Notes: a model not told the origin generated them from the letters alone. A stretch of DNA of 64,000 bases from [Actinomadura] parvosata subsp. kistnae (GCF_900323885.1 NZ_OOHJ01000018.1:620001-684000); one strand, 5' to 3'. Shown: positions 48,302-57,880, numbered from the stretch's first letter. Numbers and translations: made by a program.

Positions 48302-50713
48302 ATGACCGACAGGCTGGGGGGCTACTGGCTCGGCGCCCGGCTCGACGGCGGCGGGCAGGTCGTCGTGCGCGAGGCGTACGACGAGTCGGGCACCCGCCAC
48401 GCCCTGGGCGTGCCGTGCGTGCCCGACGCCGAGGCGCGGGCCAGGCTCGCGGCGGCGGCCGAGGCGGCCGGGCAGGTGCGCTCGCTGTCGGTGGCCAGGC
48501 TGACCGCCGCCTGCCTCGACACCGACCCGCCCTACCTGGTCAGCGAGTACATCGAGGGCCCCACCCTGCGGCAGGTGGTGTGCCGGCACGGCCCCTACGC
48601 GGGCGACGACCTCTACCGGCTGGCCGCCGCCACGGCCACCGCGCTGGCGGCCGTGCACGAGGCGGGCGCCACGCACGGGGCGCTCACGCCGGACAAGGTC
48701 GTCCTCGGCGCCGAGGGGCCCCGCCTGGTCGGGCTCGGCCTGTCGGGCGACGGCGGCGGCCCGGCCGCGGACGTGCACGCCTGGGGCCGCCTGCTGGTCT
48801 TCGCCGCCTACGGGCCCGACGAACGATTACCCGGCGTGCGCGACGACGGCGGCGAGCGCTTCGACCGGCCGTTACGCGGCCTCGTCGCCGCCGCGCTGCA
48901 CCGCGACCCCGACCGGCGCCCGAGCGCCCGCCAGCTCCTCATGTCCCTGCTCGACGCGCCCCAGTCGCAGCAAGGCCGCCTGTTACCGCCCGAGCCCGTG
49001 GACGACCCGCCGCTCGGCGCCCGCGCCGAGGCCGTCCACGCGCGGCTCAGCCCCGCCGAGCAGGCTCTGGTGCCGGACGTGTTCCTGCGCCTGGTCGGCG
49101 TGGACGCCGAGGGCGCCGACACCGTGGTGAGCGCCGGCCTGGACGAGCTGGTCGCCGGGCGGGCCGGCGACGAGACGGCCGCGATCGAGCGGGTGCTGGC
49201 CGCGTACCGGGAGGCCGGGCTGATCGAGGAGCCGCCGCGGATCGCCCACGCCGCGCTGCTGCGGGCCTGGCCCCGGCTGCGGGAGTGGCTGGACGGCGAG
49301 CGCGCCGGGCTGGCCGTGCACCGGGAGCTGGCGCGGGCGGCCCGGCAGTGGGAGGCGGGCGGGCGGCGGGAGGCGCAGCTCCTCCAGGGGGAGCCGCTGG
49401 ACCGGGCGCTGGCGTGGGCGGCCGGCGGGCGGCGGCGGCTGACGTTGAGCGCGGGCGAGCAGACCTTCCTGGACGAGGCCCTGGCGCACGCGCGGCGGCG
49501 GGCACGGGAACGGGCGCGGAAGCGGCGCACGGCCGTGGCGGGGCTGCTGTCGGTGGCCCTGGTGGCGGTGCTGCTCGCGCTCTGGCAGCGCGGCGCGGCC
49601 GACGGGCGGCTGGCCGAGACGATGTCCAGGGTGGCCGCCTCGCGGGCCGAGTCGCTGCGGGTGGCCGACCCGGTGACCGCATGGAGGCTGGCCCTGGCCG
49701 CGTGGCGGCTGGCGCCCACGCCCGAGGCCCGGCGGGCGCTGACCGCGTACGACCCGGCGGTGGCGGTGTTCGCCGACCCGCACGCGGGGCCGCGCGCGCT
49801 GCACGCCATCACCGCCGACGGCGCCACGCTCGCCGCACTCGACGAGGGCACGCTGCGGCTGTACGACCTGGCCACCGGCCGCACGCTGGCCACCGCGCCC
49901 GGCCCCGCGCAGAGCGTCCGGGCGATGGCGTGGGCCCCCGACAACCGCACGCTGGCCCTGGTCGGGGTGGACCGCTCCTACCTGTACGACCTGCGCACCG
50001 GCGTCATGGGCCGCCCCTTCGGCAGGGGGCTGGGCGCGCCCGGCGAGCAGTCCGCCTGGTTCAGCCCCGGAGGCCGGCTGCTGTTCGCGGCGGCCAGGCA
50101 GTCGGGCGAGCGGTGGGCGTGGGACCTGCGGGCACGGCGGGCCGCCTACGTCGGCGAGTACGCGGTGATCGGCCCCGGCGACCGGCTGGCGCTGGTGTTC
50201 GACGGGAAACGCTCGCAGCTGCGGCGCGGCGGCCGCGCGACACCCGCGCCGTGGCTGGAGCGGATGCCGTGGGAGTACACCACGTTCGCCCCCGACGGCG
50301 TGCGCGTGGCCATCGCCGAGGAGACCGGCATCCAGATCTACGGCCTGGACGGGGTGCCCACCCACAACAGCCGCTACCGCCCCTCCCCCGGGCGGCTGCG
50401 CTTCAGCTGGGACGGGCGGCTGCTGATCAGCACCGACAGCGACCGCGTCCGGGTCTGGCGGCTCGACCACGGCACTCAAATCGCCGACCGGCGGGTGCTC
50501 GCCTCCGCGGACCGGCCCGCCGAGGCCGCCATCTCGGCGGACGGGCGGTGGCTGCGCGTGCTGGCCGGGCGCGGCACCGTCCTGACCATCGACCTGGCCG
50601 CGCCCGCCGCTCCCGCGCGGCCGGACGCGTGGGTGTGCGAGCGGTACGGGCCGCTCTCGCCCGCGGAGTGGCGGCGGCACCTTCCGGAGGTGCCCTACCG
50701 GGAAACCTGCTGA
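48302..50713 (+). CDS. Pseudokinase / headless STAND / beta-propeller membrane protein
   Basis: An 803-residue multi-domain protein. Residues 1-217 follow the serine/threonine kinase outline (YLVSEYIEGPTLRQVVCRHG, TALAAVHEAGATHGALTPDK, VVLG..RLVGLGLSG) but lack the HRD Asp, the DFG Asp and a P-loop, so it is a pseudokinase. Residues about 240-405 match only the C-terminal helical part of nSTAND1 NTPases (AHAALLRAWPRLREWLDGER, HRELARAARQWEAGGRREAQ); the NTPase core with Walker motifs is absent. A transmembrane helix at 410-428 (TAVAGLLSVALVAVLLALW) precedes an extracytoplasmic part with weak WD-like repeats. Function unknown; signalling across the membrane is inferred. Confidence 0.78.
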   Translation: MTDRLGGYWLGARLDGGGQVVVREAYDESGTRHALGVPCVPDAEARARLAAAAEAAGQVRSLSVARLTAACLDTDPPYLVSEYIEGPTLRQVVCRHGPYAGDDLYRLAAATATALAAVHEAGATHGALTPDKVVLGAEGPRLVGLGLSGDGGGPAADVHAWGRLLVFAAYGPDERLPGVRDDGGERFDRPLRGLVAAALHRDPDRRPSARQLLMSLLDAPQSQQGRLLPPEPVDDPPLGARAEAVHARLSPAEQALVPDVFLRLVGVDAEGADTVVSAGLDELVAGRAGDETAAIERVLAAYREAGLIEEPPRIAHAALLRAWPRLREWLDGERAGLAVHRELARAARQWEAGGRREAQLLQGEPLDRALAWAAGGRRRLTLSAGEQTFLDEALAHARRRARERARKRRTAVAGLLSVALVAVLLALWQRGAADGRLAETMSRVAASRAESLRVADPVTAWRLALAAWRLAPTPEARRALTAYDPAVAVFADPHAGPRALHAITADGATLAALDEGTLRLYDLATGRTLATAPGPAQSVRAMAWAPDNRTLALVGVDRSYLYDLRTGVMGRPFGRGLGAPGEQSAWFSPGGRLLFAAARQSGERWAWDLRARRAAYVGEYAVIGPGDRLALVFDGKRSQLRRGGRATPAPWLERMPWEYTTFAPDGVRVAIAEETGIQIYGLDGVPTHNSRYRPSPGRLRFSWDGRLLISTDSDRVRVWRLDHGTQIADRRVLASADRPAEAAISADGRWLRVLAGRGTVLTIDLAAPAAPARPDAWVCERYGPLSPAEWRRHLPEVPYRETC

Positions 50714-50723
50714 GAAGGGTTGC

Positions 50724-51212
50724 TCACTCCTCCGCCGACTTCATCAGCTTCGCGTAGGCGAACTGCAGCCAGTCCGAGACCGCCACCGCCGTCATCGTCG
50801 CGCCCACCAGCCGGGTCACCCGGGGAGCCAGCACGAGCCCGGCCGCGTACGCGGTGGCCACCCACTGGGCCAGGCAGAACGGGCAGGCCAGCAGCTCGCC
50901 GATGGCGCCGCGCGGCTTCTCCTGCACCTCGGACGGGCCGCCCTGCCCCTCGTACCGGGTGAACGGGGCCCGCAGCGGGCTGGTCACCGGGTCCTTGGCC
51001 AGGCGGCGCGACACCTTGTGCGTGCAGGCCGCCATCAGCGCCAGGTCCATCAGGCCGATCTGCTCGGGCGCCTTGCGGCCCGCCAGCATCGCCACGGCCG
51101 CGGCCACGCCGACCGTTCCGCCGTACGTGACGAGCAGCCCGACGTAGCCGCCCAGCGGCCGGTCGTGCCCGTTCTCGTAGGCTTGTTCCGTCTTCTGCAG
51201 GATGTCGGTCAT
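50724..51212 (-). CDS. DUF1360 membrane protein
   Basis: A 162-residue membrane protein with two hydrophobic segments (GGYVGLLVTYGGTVGVAAAV, LVLAPRVTRLVGATMTAVAV) and the DUF1360 motif TRYEGQGGPSEVQEKPRG, then AIGELLACPFCLAQWVATAY. The CPFC pair is conserved in the family. The family is linked to sporulation-type membrane proteins in other phyla; no function known here. The start at 51212 has GGAAG right upstream. Confidence 0.9.
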   Translation of the reverse strand: MTDILQKTEQAYENGHDRPLGGYVGLLVTYGGTVGVAAAVAMLAGRKAPEQIGLMDLALMAACTHKVSRRLAKDPVTSPLRAPFTRYEGQGGPSEVQEKPRGAIGELLACPFCLAQWVATAYAAGLVLAPRVTRLVGATMTAVAVSDWLQFAYAKLMKSAEE

Positions 51213-51282
51213 AGCTTCCCGCGCTACCCGCAACCCCTGGCTCCCAACGTCTACTTGACGATCGTTTGGGTAGCCCGACCAC

Positions 51283-51879
51283 ATGAGTAGCCACGGTCAC
51301 GCGGTCACCGACGCCATCCTCGACACGCTGAAGCGGGCCAGCTCGGGGCTGAAGGACGCCGGAGTGAAGTTCGCGCTGGCCGGAGGGTGCGCCGCGTACG
51401 CGCGTGGCGCCGCCCCTTCGCTGCACGACGTGGACTTCGTCCTGACCGAGCACGATGTGCCCGCCGCCTTGGAAGCGCTGCGCGGGCTCGGCTTCCAGAC
51501 GGCCAAACCGCCCGAGGACTGGCTGGTCAAGGCGTACGACGACGGCCGGCTGGTGGACCTGATCTTCCGGGTGTCCGACCTGGCGATCACCGACGCGTTG
51601 CTCGACCGGGCCGAGCCGTTGAAGGCGTCGGCGGTGATCGTGCCCGTGCTGGAGGCCACCGACCTGGTCATCTCGTGGCTGCTGCCGCTGTCGGAGCACG
51701 CCTGCGACTACGGCGCGCTGCTGGCGCAGGTGCGCGCGCTGCGCGAGCAGGTGGACTGGCCGCGGGTGGCCGCGGTGACGGCGGAGTCGCCGTACGCGAC
51801 CACGTTCATCACCCTGCTGGAGCGGCTGGGCGTGCTGGACGGGCCGGTCGTGCCGTCGGGCGACCCCAAGTGGCCCTGA
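51283..51879 (+). CDS. Nucleotidyltransferase-fold protein
   Basis: A 198-residue protein with the nucleotidyltransferase core: VKFALAGGCAAYARGAAPSL, HDVDFVLTEHDVPAALEALR and DGRLVDLIFRVSDLAI, where the GG...DxD-like acidic pair and a third Asp are seen. It resembles the DUF6036/AbiEii-like minimal nucleotidyltransferases, without an antitoxin partner gene beside it. Divergent from the DUF1360 gene. Its last 32 bp, including the stop, are repeated twice downstream. Confidence 0.82.
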   Translation: MSSHGHAVTDAILDTLKRASSGLKDAGVKFALAGGCAAYARGAAPSLHDVDFVLTEHDVPAALEALRGLGFQTAKPPEDWLVKAYDDGRLVDLIFRVSDLAITDALLDRAEPLKASAVIVPVLEATDLVISWLLPLSEHACDYGALLAQVRALREQVDWPRVAAVTAESPYATTFITLLERLGVLDGPVVPSGDPKWP

Positions 51880-51943
51880 GCCGCTGTCGGGCGACCTCTG
51901 AGCGGCCCTGAACCGCCGTCGGGTGACCCCCAAGCGGCCCTGA
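51848..51943. repeat. Three 32-bp units, the first being the end of the nucleotidyltransferase gene
   Basis: Units at 51848-51879, 51880-51911 and 51912-51943, each ending CGGCCCTGA or TGGCCCTGA. The TGA of unit 1 is the gene's stop codon. They fill the gap before the convergent SecA2 gene. Confidence 0.85.
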
Positions 51944-51959
51944 GCCTCCCGAGACGGGA

Positions 51960-54170
51960 TCAGCCGCGCCGGCTGGCGGCCGTGACCCGCTTGAGGATGC
52001 GGTCCCACTCGGTGCCGAACGGGTTGTCCTGCACCAGGTAGGTCCACGTCGCCGTGGGCCGCTTCAGGTCGGGCTCCGGCGCCTCGAACGCCTCCAGCGA
52101 GCGCTTCTCCACCTCGGCCAGCAACGCTTTGTACTCCGCCACCGCCTCGCGGTGGAACTCGTCGATCGGGCTCATCCGGCCCAGCGCCCGCAGGTGGATG
52201 CCCTCGCGCAGGTCCGTCAGGAACGCCAGGTGCTCGGTCCAGCAGCGGTCGATGGCGTACAGCACGATCTGGCGGGCCGTCTCCTCCCTGGTGTCCTCGG
52301 GCATGGCCGCCCAGCGCTCGGGGTCGGCCTCGGCCAGCGCCTTCGCGGCGGCGTCGCCGTGCAGCACCTTGTCGCGCCACTCCAGAATGAGCTCGCGCTG
52401 GTGCTCCAGCAGCCGGGTGTAACGCCACGTGTTGCGGTGGATCTCCAGGTTCACGCCTTCCGCGACGCGCTGGGCGTGACCCACGAGGTACGCGCCGCGC
52501 CGGTGGCGGACGACCCCGTCGGCGTCGGCGGCGGGCGGTCGCTCGTCGGGGACGAACTGGGTGATCAGCTCGTCCTTCATGCTGACGAAGAAGACCGAGC
52601 CGCCGGGGTCGCCCTGGCGGCCCGCGCGGCCGCGGAGCTGGTCGTCGAGGCGGCTGCTGGCGTGCCGGCCCGAGCCGATCACGTAGAGGCCGCCGAGCTC
52701 GGCCACGCCCTCCCCGAGCCGGATGTCGGTGCCGCGGCCGGCCATCTGCGTGGAGACGGTGATGGCGCCGCGCTCGCCCGCCCTGGCGATGATCGCGGCC
52801 TCTTCCGCGTCGTTCTTGGCGTTGAGGACGACCGGCTCCAGGCCGCGCCGCTGCAGCAGTTTGGCGAGGTTCTCCGACTCGGCCACGTCGAGGGTGCCGA
52901 TGAGGATCGGCCGGCCCGTCTCGTGGACGGTCTGGATCTCCTCCACCAGCGCCGCGTCCTTGTCGGGCACGGTCGGGTAGATGCGGTCGGGCTCGTCCAC
53001 GCGCACGCACGGCCGGTTCGACGGGATGACCGCGACCTTGAGGCCGTAGAACTCGCCCAGCTGCTCGCTGACGGCCACCGCCGTGCCCGTCATGCCGCAG
53101 ATCTGCGGGTAGCGGCGGATCAGGCCCTGCACGGTGATCGAGTCGAGGATCTCGCCCTTCTCGCTCGGCGCCAGCGCCTCCTTGGCCTCCACGGCCGCCT
53201 GGAGGCCGTTGGGCCAGCGCTGCAGCAGCGCCACCCGGCCGCGCGAGGGGTTGATGAGCTGCACCTTGCCGTCGCGCACGATGTAGTCGACGTCGCGGGT
53301 CAGCAGGGCGTGGGCGTGCAGGGCCAGGTTCAGCTCGATGAGCGTGCCCGGCTCGTGCTCGTCGTAGAGGTCGACGCCGAGCAGGTTCTCGACGGTGTCG
53401 GCGCCCTTGGGCGTGAGGTAGACGTTGCGGGCCTGCTCGTCGATCTCGTAGTGGTAGCCGCGGACGAGCTGGCGCACCAGCGCCGCCATCTCCGGCACCG
53501 CGTTGCCCGGATCGGCCGCCCCGGCCATGACCAACGGCACCCGGGCCTCGTCGACGAGCACGGAGTCGGCCTCGTCGATCAGCGCCACCTCGGGCGCGGG
53601 CACGATGATCTCGCTCGCGTCGGTGCGCAGCCGGTCGCGCAGCACGTCGAAGCCGATCTCGCTGACCGGCCCGTACGTGACGTCCTTCGCGTACGCCTCG
53701 CGCCGCTCCTCCGGCGTGGAGTTCTGGTCGATCCAGCCGACGCCGACGCCCAGCGCCTCGTAGAACGGGCCCATCCACTCGGCGTCGCGCTTGGCCAGGT
53801 AGTCGTTGACCGAGATGACGTGCACGCGCTTGCCCTGCAACGCGTAGCCGGCCGCCGCCATGGCGCCCGACAGGGTCTTGCCCTCGCCGGTGGCCATCTC
53901 GGCGACCTTGCCGTCGAGCAGGGCGAGCGTGCCCAGGAGCTGCACGTCGTACGGCCGCAGCCCCAAGGTGCGGTCGGCGGCCTCGCGCGCGACGGCGCAG
54001 AACTCGGCCAGATCGCTCATGTCGGGCCTGGGCAGCTCGTCGAGCTCACGGAGCTCGCGCAGGCGTTCCGCCCGGCCCTCGGCCGCCTTGACGATCTTCT
54101 GATAGGGCGTCAGAGGGACGCCTCCAGGACGATCCAGGAGGTTCCTCAGTATTCCCTTAAACGAGGCCAC
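51960..54170 (-). CDS. secA2: Accessory preprotein translocase ATPase SecA2
   Basis: A 736-residue SecA. Walker A EMATGEGKTLSGAMAAAGYA, VHVISVNDYLAKRDAEWMGP, DEADSVLVDEARVPLVMAG (Walker B), GMTGTAVAVSEQLGEFYGLK, STQMAGRGTDIRLGEGV and QLRGRAGRQGDPGGSVFFVS are all standard SecA motifs. It lacks the C-terminal linker and zinc-binding Cys cluster of housekeeping SecA and is shorter, as in actinobacterial SecA2, which exports a subset of proteins. No secY2 or accessory genes lie next to it. GTG start with GGAGGAA. Confidence 0.95.
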   Translation of the reverse strand: MASFKGILRNLLDRPGGVPLTPYQKIVKAAEGRAERLRELRELDELPRPDMSDLAEFCAVAREAADRTLGLRPYDVQLLGTLALLDGKVAEMATGEGKTLSGAMAAAGYALQGKRVHVISVNDYLAKRDAEWMGPFYEALGVGVGWIDQNSTPEERREAYAKDVTYGPVSEIGFDVLRDRLRTDASEIIVPAPEVALIDEADSVLVDEARVPLVMAGAADPGNAVPEMAALVRQLVRGYHYEIDEQARNVYLTPKGADTVENLLGVDLYDEHEPGTLIELNLALHAHALLTRDVDYIVRDGKVQLINPSRGRVALLQRWPNGLQAAVEAKEALAPSEKGEILDSITVQGLIRRYPQICGMTGTAVAVSEQLGEFYGLKVAVIPSNRPCVRVDEPDRIYPTVPDKDAALVEEIQTVHETGRPILIGTLDVAESENLAKLLQRRGLEPVVLNAKNDAEEAAIIARAGERGAITVSTQMAGRGTDIRLGEGVAELGGLYVIGSGRHASSRLDDQLRGRAGRQGDPGGSVFFVSMKDELITQFVPDERPPAADADGVVRHRRGAYLVGHAQRVAEGVNLEIHRNTWRYTRLLEHQRELILEWRDKVLHGDAAAKALAEADPERWAAMPEDTREETARQIVLYAIDRCWTEHLAFLTDLREGIHLRALGRMSPIDEFHREAVAEYKALLAEVEKRSLEAFEAPEPDLKRPTATWTYLVQDNPFGTEWDRILKRVTAASRRG

Positions 54171-54315
54171 AGTTCCTCCAACGCACGCTTCGCCGACACC
54201 GTTCCCTTCATTCGTCGGGGCCCGTCGCTTGGCCTTGGGGCCGGGGAGCGGAGCGACGATCCGGCAAGCGTCGCCGTACCGGACCTTAACTCATCCGGCG
54301 CCCAGGACCGTCACA

Positions 54316-55176
54316 TCACGCCGTTTCCGCCCGTGCGGCGAGCACCGTGACGGCGGCCAGCAGCAGCACGCAGCCCGACCAGGCCACCGGCGTGAGCCGC
54401 TCCCCGAACAGCAACACGCCGAGCAGCGCCGCGCCCACCGCCTCGCCGAGCGAGATGATCGACACGGTGGTGGCCCGCAGGGCGGTCAGCGCGCGGAAGA
54501 ACAGCCCGTACGCGAGCGCCGTCGGCACCGCGCCCAGGTAGCCGAGCAGCGCCACCGAGGCCCAGCTCACCTCGGGCACCACCCCTTCCGCCAGCGCGAA
54601 CGGCGCCAGGCACACCGCGCCGACCACGAACCCGCCGACCGCCGCCGCGCGCGGGTCGTCGTCCCTGCCGTGCCGCGACAGCAGCGTGACCCCCGCGTAG
54701 CCGGCGGCCGAGACCAGGGCGAAGGCGATGCCGGGGAACGAGCCCGCCCGCAGCGCGGCCTCGCCCGTGAGCAGGAGCAGCCCGGCCAGCGCGGCGGCCA
54801 GGGCGCCGAGCGCGATCCGGCCCAGGCGCTCGCGCAGCAGGAAGCGGCTGCCCAGCGCGGTGAAGACCGGGGTGGCGCCCATCGTGACGACGGTGGCCAG
54901 GGCGACGCCCGCGTGGGCGATCGCGGCGAAGTACGCGGTCTGGTAGACGGCCATGCCGGCGCCGACGAGCAGCGTGCGGCCGTTCCACGTGAAGGGGGTG
55001 CCCCGGGTGAGCAGGAGCAGGAAGGCGGCGCCGAGCAGGTAGCGCCACAGGGAGACGCCGACGGGGCCGAGGCCGCCGGTGTCGAAGAGGAGGGAGCCGG
55101 CGGCGCCGCCGGTGCCCCAGGCGGTCGCGGCGACGGACACGTAAAGGGCGCCCCGCCGGGCGGAGACGTGGGTCAT
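54316..55176 (-). CDS. EamA/DMT family permease
   Basis: A 286-residue protein with ten predicted helices in two EamA repeats: GALYVSVAATAWGTGGAAGS, VALATVVTMGATPVFTALGS for the first, GIAFALVSAAGYAGVTLLSR and ALRATTVSIISLGEAVGAAL for the second. Drug/metabolite exporter of RhaT-like type. The ATG at 55176 has GGAGAA eight bases upstream. Monocistronic. Confidence 0.92.
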   Translation of the reverse strand: MTHVSARRGALYVSVAATAWGTGGAAGSLLFDTGGLGPVGVSLWRYLLGAAFLLLLTRGTPFTWNGRTLLVGAGMAVYQTAYFAAIAHAGVALATVVTMGATPVFTALGSRFLLRERLGRIALGALAAALAGLLLLTGEAALRAGSFPGIAFALVSAAGYAGVTLLSRHGRDDDPRAAAVGGFVVGAVCLAPFALAEGVVPEVSWASVALLGYLGAVPTALAYGLFFRALTALRATTVSIISLGEAVGAALLGVLLFGERLTPVAWSGCVLLLAAVTVLAARAETA

Positions 55177-55380
55177 GACAGGGTTCTCCGGGTGGAGTGG
55201 TCGGAATGGGCCCGGTGTGCGGGCAGCGGCCACCCCCGGATCGGTCAGACCCGGAAATTTCAGGAAATGCCGCCCGCTAGTGGGCGGCGGGCGGGGAGCA
55301 AATCAGACGTCTCGGCACGGCACACAGCTTACGGGCTCGCGCAGGCGCCCCCAAGCGGGTTATATGACGCTTCGAGCGGG

Positions 55381-56184
55381 TCAGGGCTTGCGGGCGACCC
55401 CGCCCAGCAGCAGCTCCTCCCAGGACGCGAGCGGGCCGGGCAGGCGCTCGTCGGGATGCCACTCGGGGAGGTGCACCACGCCCGGCTCCACCAGCTCCAG
55501 GCCGTCGAAGAAGCGCTCGATGGCCGCCCGGTCGCGGAAGTAGCCGGTGCCCATCGTGGCCTGCAGCATCACCTCCAGCGCCTTGGCCTTCGGGTTGTCG
55601 GAGGCCAGGAAGCTGGAGACGGCCAGGTAGCTGCCGCGCGGCAGCGCGTCCGCGTAGGCCCTGACCAGCGCGTGCGGGTTCTCCCTGTCGGAGAACAGGT
55701 GCAGCAGCCCGACGGCGATGACCGCCGTCGGCTGCGACAGGTCCAGGAGGCGCAGCACGGCGGGGTGCCCGAGCACGCCCGCCACGTCGCGGGCGTCGGC
55801 GGTGATCGCGTCGGCGTACGGGTTGCCGTGGAGTAGCGCGCGGGCGTGCGGCTCGACCATGGGGTCGATGTCCACGTACACGACCTTGGCCCTGGGGTCG
55901 GCGAACTGGGCGACCTCGTGCGTGTTCTCCACGGTGGGCAGGCCGGCGCCGAGGTCGATGATCTGCCTGATGCCGGCCTCGCGGACCAGGAAGTCGACGA
56001 CCCGCCCGATGAAGGCGCGGTTGCACCAGACGAGGTCCACCACCTCGGGCACCGCGGCCTTCAGCTTGCGTGCCACCGAGCGGTCGGCGGCGAAGTTCTC
56101 CATGCCGCCCAGCAGCGCGTCGTGCACCCGTGCCACGCTCGGCCGCTCCGGGTCAACGCCGGGAGGCACCCACTCCACGCTCAT
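55381..56184 (-). CDS. SAM-dependent methyltransferase, DUF574 family
   Basis: A 267-residue protein with the actinobacterial DUF574 pattern: VDPERPSVARVHDALLGGME, FAADRSVARKLKAAVPEVVD, IRQIIDLGAGLPTVENTHEV (SAM motif I), VVYVDIDPMVEPHARALL and LDLSQPTAVIAVGLLHLFSD. Very common as multiple paralogues in filamentous actinomycetes; substrate unknown. The start at 56184 has GGAGGT. Preceded on the same strand by the acyltransferase gene with 77 bp between. Confidence 0.93.
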   Translation of the reverse strand: MSVEWVPPGVDPERPSVARVHDALLGGMENFAADRSVARKLKAAVPEVVDLVWCNRAFIGRVVDFLVREAGIRQIIDLGAGLPTVENTHEVAQFADPRAKVVYVDIDPMVEPHARALLHGNPYADAITADARDVAGVLGHPAVLRLLDLSQPTAVIAVGLLHLFSDRENPHALVRAYADALPRGSYLAVSSFLASDNPKAKALEVMLQATMGTGYFRDRAAIERFFDGLELVEPGVVHLPEWHPDERLPGPLASWEELLLGGVARKP

Positions 56185-56261
56185 CCGACCTCCTCGCGCG
56201 GATCGTATCCGCACCTGGGCCCCGGCGCCCTGGCTGGCGGCCGGTTGTCAGGAGAGTCAGA

Positions 56262-57341
56262 TCATCCTGTCGGGCTGCCCGCCGGCGCCGCCGCGTGCGC
56301 GGGCTGCCGCTTCGACAGCAGCCGCTTGAGCCGGGGCGCCAGGGGCCGCTCCACGAACCGGTGCACGAGGTACGCCGCCGCCAGCATGACCACGATCATC
56401 GCGACGAGCAGCACGTACTTGTTGACCAGGCCCTCCAGCCGGGCGAACAGGATGAAGCCGACATGCGCGTGCAGGAGGTACAGCGGGTACGTGAGCGCGC
56501 CCGCCGTGACCAGCCACGCCCGGGCCAGCCGGCTCGTCACCCGCAGCGCCACGAACGTCATGATCAGGAAGATCGCCACGACGACGGCGGTGATGACGGT
56601 GGGCGAGTAGGTCACGTGGTAGCGCGTCCCGACCGCCTCGGCGTAGCCGATCGCCCGGTAGACCGCGTTCCCCAGGCAGATCGGCACGAGCAGCGCGATC
56701 TGCCAGTCCATCCCGAACCGGTACAGCATGAACAGCGCCATCCCGGCGATGAAGTAGTGGGAGAACTCCGACTGCACGACCAGGTCCGCGATGCCCGGCA
56801 GCACGCCCAGCTCGACCAGGAACGTCAGCGCCAGCCAGCCCCACAGGCCGGCCATGATCCGGCCCCTGGTTATCCCGATCCAGGTGGCGACCAGCATGAG
56901 CAGGTAGAACCGCATCTCGGCCCAGAGAGTCCAGTAGACGACGTCCACGTTCTCGATGTTCGGGACGGCCTGGAACATCGTCAGGTTGGCCAGCACCTGC
57001 GGCAGCGACACGTGGAACAGGCCCTGCCCCAGCGTCACCGTGACCAGCGCGGTGACCGCGATGCCCACCCAGTAGGCCGGATAGAGCCGCACCACCCGGG
57101 AGACCACGAACTGCCGGGGCGTCCTCCCCCAGGCGCTCATCAGCACGACGAAACCGCTGATCAGGAAGAACAGGTCGACGCCGAGATAGCCGTACTTGGC
57201 CCACGCGGACTCGGTCACGAACGTCACCGTCGTCTTGCCCCCGGCCCAGCCGGAGAACACGTAGTGGAACAGCACGACGCACAGAGCCGCCAGTAACCGC
57301 AGCCCGTCGATCTCGTAGAGGCGTTCTGGCCTGGTTCGCAT
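56262..57341 (-). CDS. Acyltransferase family 3 membrane protein
   Basis: A 359-residue polytopic acyltransferase (OafA/YrhL-like): YEIDGLRLLAALCVVLFHYV with the catalytic His, GYLGVDLFFLISGFVVLMSA, RVVRLYPAYWVGIAVTALVT with the RxxR-type motif, YWTLWAEMRFYLLMLVATWI and LTYPLYLLHAHVGFILF. About ten helices. Acylates a cell-surface polysaccharide or a small secreted molecule; acceptor unknown. The start at 57341 follows GGAAGGAG. Confidence 0.92.
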   Translation of the reverse strand: MRTRPERLYEIDGLRLLAALCVVLFHYVFSGWAGGKTTVTFVTESAWAKYGYLGVDLFFLISGFVVLMSAWGRTPRQFVVSRVVRLYPAYWVGIAVTALVTVTLGQGLFHVSLPQVLANLTMFQAVPNIENVDVVYWTLWAEMRFYLLMLVATWIGITRGRIMAGLWGWLALTFLVELGVLPGIADLVVQSEFSHYFIAGMALFMLYRFGMDWQIALLVPICLGNAVYRAIGYAEAVGTRYHVTYSPTVITAVVVAIFLIMTFVALRVTSRLARAWLVTAGALTYPLYLLHAHVGFILFARLEGLVNKYVLLVAMIVVMLAAAYLVHRFVERPLAPRLKRLLSKRQPAHAAAPAGSPTG

Positions 57342-57490
57342 GGCCGTCTCCTTCCGGTGTGCAGATGGTGGCGGCATCAGCTTGAGAGTTGGTAAACGAT
57401 CGCCAAAGGCATTCTTACGGGTTTACACGAAAAGCGACGGGTAGTTGATGGCTTGCCCGACAAGACGGAAGAAGAGAGGAAGAGAGCCCA

Positions 57491-57835
57491 ATGGAGCTCT
57501 GGGACTATCGACCTGACGTCTACGACCGTGGGCAGGCTCTGGACCTGGTGGGATACCACGTCCAGGCGACCGACGGGAAGATCGGGTCCGTCGACGAGGC
57601 GACGTACGAGGTCGGCGAGAGCTACATCATCGTCGACACCGGCCCCTGGATCTTCGGCAAGAAGGTCCTGCTCCCGGCCCGGGTGATCACGAACATCGAT
57701 CCCCAGGAACGCAACGTGTTCGTGTCGCGTACCAAGGCCGAGATCAAGGACGCGCCCGAGTTCGACGAGGGCAAGTTCAAGGAGCCCGAGTACCGGTCGC
57801 GGCTGGGGGACTACTACGGCCGCTTCCCCGGGTGA
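57491..57835 (+). CDS. PRC-barrel domain protein
   Basis: A 114-residue protein with a single PRC-barrel: LDLVGYHVQATDGKIGSVDE, YIIVDTGPWIFGKKVLLPAR, VITNIDPQERNVFVSRTKAE, then an acidic tail ending YRSRLGDYYGRFPG. Stand-alone PRC-barrel proteins are common in actinobacteria, sometimes stress induced; partner unknown. Strong purine-rich ribosome site. Followed by a strong hairpin terminator. Confidence 0.92.
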   Translation: MELWDYRPDVYDRGQALDLVGYHVQATDGKIGSVDEATYEVGESYIIVDTGPWIFGKKVLLPARVITNIDPQERNVFVSRTKAEIKDAPEFDEGKFKEPEYRSRLGDYYGRFPG

Positions 57836-57851
57836 CTTGATGTTGTGAGCG

Positions 57852-57880
57852 GAGGGCCGCGCCGTCCCGGCGCGGCCCTC
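57852..57880 (+). terminator. Terminator after the PRC-barrel gene
   Basis: GAGGGCCGCGCCG, loop TCC, CGGCGCGGCCCTC: a perfect 13-bp stem, followed by TGT. Confidence 0.85.

Noticed and set aside
48983..50680. 565-codon leftward frame opposite the pseudokinase gene
   Set aside because: Pro/Arg/Gly-rich shadow without motifs; the + strand frame has recognised domains.
51283..51879. Type IV toxin-antitoxin (AbiE) toxin
   Set aside because: No antitoxin gene is adjacent and the resemblance to AbiEii is only at the fold level.
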